From the NCBI GenBank assembly GCA_041601535.1, contig JBFIHZ010000305.1, positions 1 through 5,064 of the forward strand: 5,064 nucleotides of DNA. Direction: 5' to 3'. This DNA comes from JBFIHZ01 sp041601535 (GTDB lineage: Bacteria; Pseudomonadota; Gammaproteobacteria; Xanthomonadales; SZUA-36). Under the pieces are notes generated by a model. The model had not been told where the DNA came from. It made no database searches and was given only the letters and a program-made list of their open reading frames with translations. Position numbers and translations under genes: made by a program. Positions 1-5,064 of this stretch are shown here, in pieces. Positions within the stretch are counted from its first letter, which is position 1, and every line of letters starts with the position of its first letter.

Positions 1-1398
1 AAATTCCGCTATGACTTTGCCGACCAGTCCAGCCTGACCGTGGTGTTCAACGCGGTGGACTCTCCGATGGCGGATGATCCGGGCGCGCTGAACGCCGGCG
101 AGGTGGCGCAGGACCGCCGTCAGGCGGCACCGCGCAATGTTGCGTTCAATGCGGGTGAAACCCTGGAGCAGCACAAACTGGGCCTGGTGTGGCGCAAGCC
201 GCTGGCGCAGGGGCATGGCCTGTTGCTGCGTGGCCATGCCATAAGCCGTGATTTCCAGGCGCGTCTGCCATTTGATGTCAACAGCAACGGGCAGGGCGGC
301 GCAATTGACCTGACGCGCGACGTGGCCGGTCTGGGCGGGCACTGGTCGTGGACGCGTGCCGCGGCCTCCGGTGGTGAGAACCGCCTGGTGGTGGGCGCCA
401 GTTTCGACCAGCAGCGCGATCTGCGCCGCCGCTACGCCAATAACCAGGGCGTGCAGGGTGACCTGACCACCTTCCAGGACGAAGACGTGGATGCCTCTGG
501 CGTGTTTATGGAGAACTCGCTGGATTTCGCCGGCCGCTTCACCTTATCGCTGGGGGCGCGCCTGGATGACATGGATTATTCAGTTAACGACCGCACCGGC
601 GCGGGCGGCTCGGGCACCACCAGCTTCCGCGAGTTCAGCGCCATGGCGGGCCTGAACTGGGCCCTGGCACCCACGCTCAGCCTGTATGGCAACCTGTCCA
701 CCGCGTTTGATCCGCCGGCGATTACCGAATTGGCCAATCCCTTCGGGCCGACCGGTTTCAACCAGCAGCTGGACCCGCAAACCGCGCTCAGCAGCGAACT
801 CGGCCTGAAAGGCCAGGCGCCAAACGCGGCCTGGCAGTTGGTGGTATTTCATGTGGACGTTGAGGATGAGATCGTGCCATTTGAGCTGGCCGGCTCCGGC
901 CAGTCGTTTTTCCAGAACGCCGGCAGCTCCACCCACCAGGGCGTGGAAGCCTCGTTCTCTGCCGAGCTGATGCCCGGTGTTGAACTGGTCGCGGCCTATA
1001 CCTTTTCGGACCTGAAATACGATGAGTTCATCGGCACGGGGGGAGAGGATTTTGGCGGCATGCGCATCCCCGGCGTGCCGCAACATCTGCTGAATGTGGG
1101 GCTGAGCTGGCAACATGCTTCGGGTTTTTATGCCGCCTGGGATGGCCTGTATGCGGGCGCTTTCTACGCCGATAACCGCAACAGCGTGAAAACCGGCAGC
1201 TACTTCACCTCGGATGTGCGTGCCGGCTATCGCTGGACTTCAGCGGAATGGGCATTGGAGCCGTTTGTGGGCATCAATAACCTGTTTGACGAATCCTACA
1301 GTGGCAATATCCGCATCAATGCCAGTTTCGGCCGCTATTATGAGCCCGCGCCGCTGCGCAACTTCTATGCAGGCCTGGAATTGCGTTACGGGTTTTAG
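1..1398 (+). CDS. TonB-dependent outer-membrane receptor, C-terminal part (5' end outside window)
   Basis: The reading frame is open from base 1 and ends at TAG 1396-1398, giving 465 residues with no start in the window. The GTG at 40-42 is an internal valine. The protein shows alternating aromatic/hydrophobic beta-strands and Asn/Gly/Asp-rich loops typical of a TonB-dependent receptor barrel. Receptor signatures include TAFDPPAITEL (700-732), a variant of the usual 'FRAPS..EL' segment, then NAGSSTHQGVEASF, INNLFDESYSGN, and a final strand FYAGLELRYGF ending in Phe, the usual signal for barrel assembly. Such receptors import scarce ligands (siderophores, cobalamin, glycans, PQQ) using TonB-ExbBD energy. 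The plug domain and TonB box lie upstream of the window, so substrate cannot be assigned. The early part (NAVDSPMADDPGAL, then NAGETLEQ) recalls receptors of the E. coli YncD/PqqU kind; this is from memory and weak. The gene converges on the propeller gene, and no frameshift is seen. Confidence 0.93.
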   Translation, partial: KFRYDFADQSSLTVVFNAVDSPMADDPGALNAGEVAQDRRQAAPRNVAFNAGETLEQHKLGLVWRKPLAQGHGLLLRGHAISRDFQARLPFDVNSNGQGGAIDLTRDVAGLGGHWSWTRAAASGGENRLVVGASFDQQRDLRRRYANNQGVQGDLTTFQDEDVDASGVFMENSLDFAGRFTLSLGARLDDMDYSVNDRTGAGGSGTTSFREFSAMAGLNWALAPTLSLYGNLSTAFDPPAITELANPFGPTGFNQQLDPQTALSSELGLKGQAPNAAWQLVVFHVDVEDEIVPFELAGSGQSFFQNAGSSTHQGVEASFSAELMPGVELVAAYTFSDLKYDEFIGTGGEDFGGMRIPGVPQHLLNVGLSWQHASGFYAAWDGLYAGAFYADNRNSVKTGSYFTSDVRAGYRWTSAEWALEPFVGINNLFDESYSGNIRINASFGRYYEPAPLRNFYAGLELRYGF

Positions 1399-1506
1399 CA
1401 GCGCCGGGCTGGCCACGCCGGGCCGTTGAGCAAGCCGGGGTTTGGCGGTGTGGATCAGGCGATTATGGAGTTCAGTGATTGCCGGTAAGCGGCTGATCAG
1501 GATGCT
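1399..1506. other. Convergent intergenic spacer with one imperfect hairpin
   Basis: This 108-bp spacer separates the stops of two convergent genes. The best structure is at 1476-1499: TGAT pairs with ATCA and GCCG with CGGC around a GTAAG loop, with a small 1x2 internal loop between the two stem parts. It lies 8 bp beyond the propeller gene stop on the minus strand and about 80 bp beyond the receptor stop on the plus strand. No T-tract follows on either strand, so it is not a classical intrinsic terminator, although it could stabilise 3' ends or pause polymerase. Nothing else is recognisable here. Confidence 0.35.
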
Positions 1507-3867
1507 TCAGGGGCATTGCAGTCCGTCCAGGCTGGACAGCCGTTGCAGCGTCAGTTGGCCGCTGCCAAAACCCGCTTCTGTGGCCTGGTAACTGGCGCTG
1601 CCGCCGGCACAGCTCAGGCTGAGTTGCAGCGAGCCCCAGGGCAGGCCTTCCACGGTGGCCGGGTCGAACTGCTCGCCGAACACGCCGCCGCGCGTGGTCA
1701 GCATTTCGTCAAACACGAATTTGCCCTGCTCAATGGCGCCGACACCGAAAAACCAGCGCCGTTTGCCGGCCGGGTCAAAGCTGAACCAGTAAACCAGCAC
1801 CCGGCTGTCATTCAGCACTTCCAGGGTATAACCCTCGCCGGCGTGGCTGGGGTCATACCAGGAGCCACTGAGCGGCGCTTCTTCGCGTATCGGGCCGAGT
1901 TGCGCCGCGCCGCAGTCCAGGCCCATCACGCGCGACAGGCGGGTCAGTTGCTGACGCCCCTGGTCGCTGCCGATAAACCAGTCCATCTGTGCCGACTCGC
2001 AATCCTGCCAGGTAAACGCTGCGCTGCCCACCACGGTCTCTGATACTTTGTCCGGATCGAAACCATCGCCAAACTCGCCGCCACTGATGCGCAGCAACTC
2101 GGGAAACAGGATGCGCCGCCCGCTGATTTCGCCGATGGCGATGTACCAGTCCTGCTCACCGGCAGAGTCATAGGTGAACCAGTACAGTACCGCGCGGTTG
2201 CCTGCCAGCACTTCCAGCATAAAGCCCTCACCGGAATGGTCCGGGTCATACCAGGCGGCGGACACGCCGGGCTGCAGAACAAACGGCGGCGGTGTGGCCT
2301 GGCTGGCGTTTAATACCAGTTTTTGCCCCGCGGATACGTTGTTCAGTACGGTTTCGCCGCCGTGCGGCCACAGCACCCGGAGGCTGTCAGCCTGGCTGGC
2401 ACCGCCCAGGCCGAAATGCTGGGTTAACGGGTTTTGGGATTCGTAGTTACTGCCGATGGTGATTTCGCGGGTCTGGGTGATGCCGCCGGCTTCAAGCTGC
2501 ACCACGGCAGCGACTGCGGACGGGTTGTTGACCTCGCCCTGCAAGGTAAGCTGCAGGTAACCGGGGTTGTGCGGCAAATCGTTGCGGTACAGCCGCGTCA
2601 GCCCTTCCCAGTTGGACGTGAAAATATCGATGTCGCCATCCAGGTCATAGTCAAAGCACACCACGCCGCGGCCCTGACCGGTGTCGTTCAGTTTCAGGCT
2701 GGCGCTGCTTTCCACGAAGGTGCCGTCCTGCTGGTTCAGGTAAAGCTGTGAGCGGTCGCTGCGAAAGTCGGTCTGGTTGGGGCCGTAGGAAGGAAAGCCG
2801 TTAACGTGGAAGATGTCCAGCCAGCCGTCGTTGTCAAAATCCGCAGCACAGGCGCCCCAGCCCCAGTGCCCGATGGCCACCCCGGCCTGCTGCGAGACGT
2901 TTTCGAAATTGCCCAGGCCATCGTTGCGGTACAAGCGGTTACCGCTGGAGCCCCAGGTGTTGGGCTCGGCCGGATCCCAGATGCTGCTGATAAACCAGTC
3001 CATGTCCCCGTCGTTGTCAAAATCGGCCACCGCGGAACCCATGCCGTTTTCATCATCGATGACCGCGCTGGTGGTGTTGCTGAAGCGACCCTGGCCGGCG
3101 CACATCAGCGTCTGGCTGTTGTTGTAATCCGCCGTGACCAGCAGGTCCTGCTGCCCATCGGCGTCGATATCGGCGAAGGTGGGTGCAAAGCTCCAGTCCT
3201 GGTCGCGAAACGCATCGATGCCGGCCCAGTCATCAGAGGCCACGAAACGGCCGTCGCCGCGGTTGATCCACAAATGGTTGGTGGGCACATTCGCACCCCA
3301 GTGGCTGACAAACAGGTCAAGATCGCCATCGCCATCCGGGTCGCCAAAAGCGCTGGAATAGTCATTCTGCGCGGCCTCATCCGCGGTGATGCCGCTGGCG
3401 GCCGTGAGGTCTTTAAAGCTGCCATCGCGCTGGTTGATAAACACGGAATAGCCGGAACCCGCCACGCCGCCCACCACCAGGTCCGGCCAGCCATCGGCAT
3501 TGATATCGGCAAATGCGGGGCCGCTGTTGATTTTGCCTTCAAGGCCCACCCCGGCGGCCGCGGTGCGGTCGGTAAAGCTGCCGTCGCCGTTGTTACGCAA
3601 CAACACGTTTGGGCTGATGCTGCCGGTAATCACATACAGGTCGGTATCGCCGTCGCGGTCGTAGTCACCCGCGGCCACGCCACCGGCCATCATGCGCACA
3701 CCCTGGTGAACATTATCCGCGTGACCGTGCAGCAGGGCCGCGCCGGCGGCTTCGCTCACCTCGGTGAACTGCCACTGAGCACTGGCAGGCATCACCAGCA
3801 GCCAGGCGGCCAGCGCGATAGTGCATTGCAGTTGCAGTTTAAGATCCGTTCGCACAATCCTGCTCAA
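1507..3867 (-). CDS. Secreted FG-GAP/VCBS beta-propeller protein with ASPIC/UnbV domain and two C-terminal WYDP modules
   Basis: 786 residues from a TTG start. A Sec signal peptide (about 1-30, hydrophobic core from residue 16, cleavage after PASA) predicts export. Seven calcium-loop motifs D.D.DG..D or close variants start at residues 68, 121, 176, 233, 282, 343 and 406, about 49-63 residues apart, which fits a seven-bladed integrin-alpha-like propeller of FG-GAP/VCBS repeats. Residues about 445-520 match ASPIC/UnbV, with the typical ending LRVLWPHGGETVLNNVSAGQ. Residues 534-652 and 664-785 are two copies of one module, each with WYDP.H.GEG near its start and a Cys pair near its end (C623/C652 and C753/C785). 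FG-GAP plus UnbV proteins are common in environmental bacteria and are usually linked to surface adhesion or ligand binding; no enzymatic residues are evident. TAA at 3873-3871 blocks any earlier in-frame start. GTG at codon 5 (3855-3853) is an alternative start. Domain calls are firm; the function is unknown. Confidence 0.93.
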   Translation of the reverse strand: MSRIVRTDLKLQLQCTIALAAWLLVMPASAQWQFTEVSEAAGAALLHGHADNVHQGVRMMAGGVAAGDYDRDGDTDLYVITGSISPNVLLRNNGDGSFTDRTAAAGVGLEGKINSGPAFADINADGWPDLVVGGVAGSGYSVFINQRDGSFKDLTAASGITADEAAQNDYSSAFGDPDGDGDLDLFVSHWGANVPTNHLWINRGDGRFVASDDWAGIDAFRDQDWSFAPTFADIDADGQQDLLVTADYNNSQTLMCAGQGRFSNTTSAVIDDENGMGSAVADFDNDGDMDWFISSIWDPAEPNTWGSSGNRLYRNDGLGNFENVSQQAGVAIGHWGWGACAADFDNDGWLDIFHVNGFPSYGPNQTDFRSDRSQLYLNQQDGTFVESSASLKLNDTGQGRGVVCFDYDLDGDIDIFTSNWEGLTRLYRNDLPHNPGYLQLTLQGEVNNPSAVAAVVQLEAGGITQTREITIGSNYESQNPLTQHFGLGGASQADSLRVLWPHGGETVLNNVSAGQKLVLNASQATPPPFVLQPGVSAAWYDPDHSGEGFMLEVLAGNRAVLYWFTYDSAGEQDWYIAIGEISGRRILFPELLRISGGEFGDGFDPDKVSETVVGSAAFTWQDCESAQMDWFIGSDQGRQQLTRLSRVMGLDCGAAQLGPIREEAPLSGSWYDPSHAGEGYTLEVLNDSRVLVYWFSFDPAGKRRWFFGVGAIEQGKFVFDEMLTTRGGVFGEQFDPATVEGLPWGSLQLSLSCAGGSASYQATEAGFGSGQLTLQRLSSLDGLQCP
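1510..1878 (-). repeat. C-terminal module copy 2 of the propeller protein (residues 664-786)
   Basis: Second copy, ending at the protein C terminus. WYDPSHAGEGY, LEVL, YWFSFDPAG, a second aromatic strand (WFFGVGAI), GGVFGEQFDP, and C753 and C785 align with copy 1 at offsets of 130-133 residues. The copies have diverged clearly at the protein level, so the duplication is not recent. The linker between the copies is only about 11 residues. Confidence 0.85.
1912..2268 (-). repeat. C-terminal module copy 1 of the propeller protein (residues 534-652)
   Basis: First copy of a protein-level tandem duplication. It has WYDPDHSGEGF, then LEVL, an aromatic YWF strand, a second aromatic strand (WYIAIGEI), GGEFGDGFDP, and C623 and C652 near the end. 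Every one of these landmarks recurs in the same order about 130 residues later in copy 2. The two Cys could form a disulfide in the exported protein; this is inference. Confidence 0.85.
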
Positions 3868-4109
3868 AGATTAAAGTGGGTGGTCGGTGCCCGGGCTGAT
3901 TTGTGGGCTGGTCGTGCTGCCGATGTTGGGCCCTGGGCAGGGGCAGCGGGTTCCGCCCACCGCCGACCGGTGGCTACCTGGCAAGCGCCACAGACCTTCA
4001 GCTACCGTGCATATTGCAACGCCAATGCAAGTTTGCAGGCTTAAAGAATAGAGGAAACCCGAAGTGGTGGATAGTCTTGCCGGCGTCACGAACCCGTCCG
4101 GCAGGGGCG
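3868..4109. other. 242-bp intergenic region, possible structured leader of the propeller gene
   Basis: This region lies downstream of allA and upstream of the propeller gene, both on the minus strand. No credible gene is seen. It holds several inverted repeats: CCACCG-5 nt-CGGTGG (3957-3973, perfect 6-bp stem), GCTGCC/GGCAGC (3916-3921 with 3942-3947), mutually exclusive TTGCA/TGCAA/TTGCA elements (4014-4018, 4026-4030, 4033-4037), and TGCCGG/CCGGCA (4078-4083 with 4098-4103) just past the allA stop. The last could help end the allA transcript, but no T-run follows. I find no convincing -35/-10 pair, although a promoter for the propeller gene is expected here. No known riboswitch consensus is recognised. 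Confidence 0.4.
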
Positions 4110-4637
4110 TCAGGCTGGCAGTGCTTCGATCCGTCCGATGGGGTCAAGATGATGCTCGTCAAAATTTCCCCCCGCCCCGGCGCGGTCGATCACCAGGTAA
4201 CGGCCGGGGTGGTCCAGCGTCACCTGGTAGTGATGCCATACACCGGCATGCAGGTTAACTCCCTGTTCACCATCGGTCAGGAAGGCGTGCAGGTCGTGCG
4301 CCGTGGGCGGGTCACCGGCCGCTGCCACTACCACCAGGAATGGCCTGGAGTGCAAGGGGTAGAATGCCTGGCTGCCCAGGGGGTGCCGTTCCACTACCTT
4401 GATATTCAATGGCAGGCTGACCGGCCGGCTGTGATACAGGTGCAGCGCGGTGCGGCCGTCCCCGGCACTGGTGTCGATACGCGCCAGGTCAGCAAATTTT
4501 TGCGTATGGCCGTAATTGATTTCCTCGGGCGGCCGCGCCGCGGCAGACAGGACCTCGCCAAAGGGCGCAAACGCATCGGCGGTCAGCGGCCGCACCGCCA
4601 GGACAACGGGTTCCATCGGGGGCGGGGCGGAACTCAT
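4110..4637 (-). CDS. allA: Ureidoglycolate lyase
   Basis: 175 residues. AllA converts (S)-ureidoglycolate to glyoxylate and urea (EC 4.3.2.3), the last ureide step of allantoin catabolism, in the cytoplasm. The family hallmarks are clear: LTADAFAPFGEVL near the N terminus, ERHPLGSQAFYPL (83-95), FLTDGEQGVNLHAGVWHH (119-136) and IDRAG (150-154). All of these resemble E. coli AllA (ERHPLGTQAF, NGEQGVNYHRNVWHH, IDRGG, recalled from memory). The cupin-like His residues are retained, so the enzyme is probably active. The length is slightly above the roughly 160 residues of the E. coli protein because of a short Pro-rich N-terminal extension. ATG 4637-4635 is preferred because a GGTGA element sits 7 nt upstream; Met8 (4616-4614) would match the E. 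coli start but has only C-rich sequence before it. The allantoicase gene ends 72 bp upstream on the same strand, so the two are probably cotranscribed. Confidence 0.95.
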   Translation of the reverse strand: MSSAPPPMEPVVLAVRPLTADAFAPFGEVLSAAARPPEEINYGHTQKFADLARIDTSAGDGRTALHLYHSRPVSLPLNIKVVERHPLGSQAFYPLHSRPFLVVVAAAGDPPTAHDLHAFLTDGEQGVNLHAGVWHHYQVTLDHPGRYLVIDRAGAGGNFDEHHLDPIGRIEALPA

Positions 4638-4644
4638 CGACGCA

Positions 4645-4649
4645 TCACC
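4645..4649 (-). promoter_or_regulatory. Probable ribosome binding site of allA
   Basis: On the minus strand GGTGA lies 7 nt before the ATG at 4637-4635. It is a modest Shine-Dalgarno match at good spacing, and it favours this start over the internal Met8, which has no purine-rich sequence in front. Confidence 0.45.
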
Positions 4650-4709
4650 GGCAACTCTGCAGCAAGACTGCGGACATTCATGGGCGCAGCAGGGCGCGGG
4701 CCGGGTCGC

Positions 4710-5064
4710 TCAGTCATCGTCAAACCAGGTGCCGAACAGGCGCAGGCGGCTGACGCCTCCATCCGGAAAAATATCCAGCTTGACGTGGCTGACCTGCGCT
4801 GTACTGACCAGTTCCTGTTCAAATAAATGAATGCGGTCCGGGCCGAGTTCAACCGGCGGCAACAGCAGTTGCCATGCTGCATCATCCAGGCTTATGGTGT
4901 CGTCTTCGGCGTCCGGCAGCATAAGCCCGTGCAGCGAGCACCTGGCCGGATAATTGCCCTTGAAGTAGGCCGTATCGACCTCCACCCGGCGAATACGCCC
5001 CGGATGGCCCAGCTTCAGTATCACCCAGTCGTTACCGGGCTCACGCCGCCGGCGGGTTTCCCAG
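4710..5064 (-). CDS. alc: Allantoicase, C-terminal fragment (5' part outside window)
   Basis: 117 complete codons are visible, ending at TGA 4712-4710; the frame runs off the right edge, with the first full codon at 5063-5061. Allantoicase (EC 3.5.3.4) hydrolyses allantoate to ureidoglycolate and urea. The segment WETRRRREPGNDWVILKLG followed by VEVDTAYFKGNYP is a hallmark of the second allantoicase repeat, a jelly-roll domain present in two copies in the family. The chain ends with LDIFPDGGVSRLRLFGTW, the usual end of that repeat, and then DDD, so the C terminus looks complete. Bacterial members are about 330-350 residues, so roughly the last third is present. The GTG at 5024-5022 is an internal valine within the conserved DWVILKLG, not a start. 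The product is the substrate of AllA, encoded next on the same strand, which supports both calls. Confidence 0.95.
   Translation of the reverse strand, partial: WETRRRREPGNDWVILKLGHPGRIRRVEVDTAYFKGNYPARCSLHGLMLPDAEDDTISLDDAAWQLLLPPVELGPDRIHLFEQELVSTAQVSHVKLDIFPDGGVSRLRLFGTWFDDD

Noticed and set aside
580..1116. Minus-strand frame of 178 codons inside the receptor gene
   Set aside because: It lies opposite well-conserved barrel sequence and has no motif or plausible ribosome binding context.
1452..1498. GATCAG/CTGATC pair around the convergent spacer as a terminator or attachment site
   Set aside because: The arms are only 6 bp with a loop of about 35 nt, and there is no T-tract, flanking integrase or tRNA.
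3957..3973. Perfect CCACCG/CGGTGG hairpin as an intrinsic terminator of allA
   Set aside because: It lies about 135 bp past the allA stop and is not followed by a T-run on the minus strand, so termination is not supported.
2806..4044. Long plus-strand open frame (412 codons) opposite the propeller gene
   Set aside because: Its translation is rich in Val, Ala, Gly and His with no domain or motif, and it lies antisense to a gene with unmistakable repeats. It is the usual by-product of high GC at third codon positions opposite repeated Asp/Gly codons.
3903..4826. Plus-strand open frame of 307 codons across the spacer, allA and part of alc
   Set aside because: It is antisense to two genes with clear family motifs and shows no recognisable domain, so it is a shadow frame.
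4634..4885. Minus-strand frame of 83 codons whose stop overlaps the allA start as ATGA
   Set aside because: The overlap looks like translational coupling, but the frame runs out of phase through the conserved end of allantoicase and has no family features.

Overview
The window looks like a piece of a GC-rich (about 60% by eye) Gram-negative genome, most likely a free-living, possibly aquatic, gammaproteobacterium. The evidence is an outer-membrane TonB-dependent receptor, a large Sec-exported FG-GAP/UnbV protein with C-terminal modules of a 'WYDP.H.GEG' type, and a ureide-degradation gene pair. No phylogenetic marker gene is present, so the lineage is inference.

Layout, left to right. (1) Bases 1-1398, plus strand: the C-terminal barrel part of a TonB-dependent receptor, cut by the left edge. 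(2) A 108-bp convergent spacer with one imperfect hairpin. (3) Bases 1507-3867, minus strand: a 786-residue secreted protein made of a signal peptide, seven calcium-loop (D.D.DG..D) propeller repeats, an ASPIC/UnbV domain and two tandem copies of a roughly 120-residue module, each with a Cys pair. (4) A 242-bp spacer with several GC-rich hairpins and no gene, lying between the allA stop and the propeller gene start. (5) Bases 4110-4637, minus strand: ureidoglycolate lyase (allA). (6) A 72-bp spacer. (7) Bases 4710-5064, minus strand: the C-terminal 117 residues of allantoicase, cut by the right edge.

How the genes fit together. Allantoicase and AllA catalyse consecutive steps: allantoate to ureidoglycolate plus urea, then ureidoglycolate to glyoxylate plus urea. 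They are co-directional in pathway order, so the right part is the end of a purine/allantoin catabolic operon. The propeller protein and the receptor both belong to the cell envelope and converge on each other. No sequence evidence ties either to ureide breakdown, and the 242-bp spacer suggests that the propeller gene has its own transcription unit.

I see no mobile element, CRISPR array, tRNA, rRNA or recognised riboswitch, and no convincing undescribed system. The most interesting item is the duplicated C-terminal module of the propeller protein.
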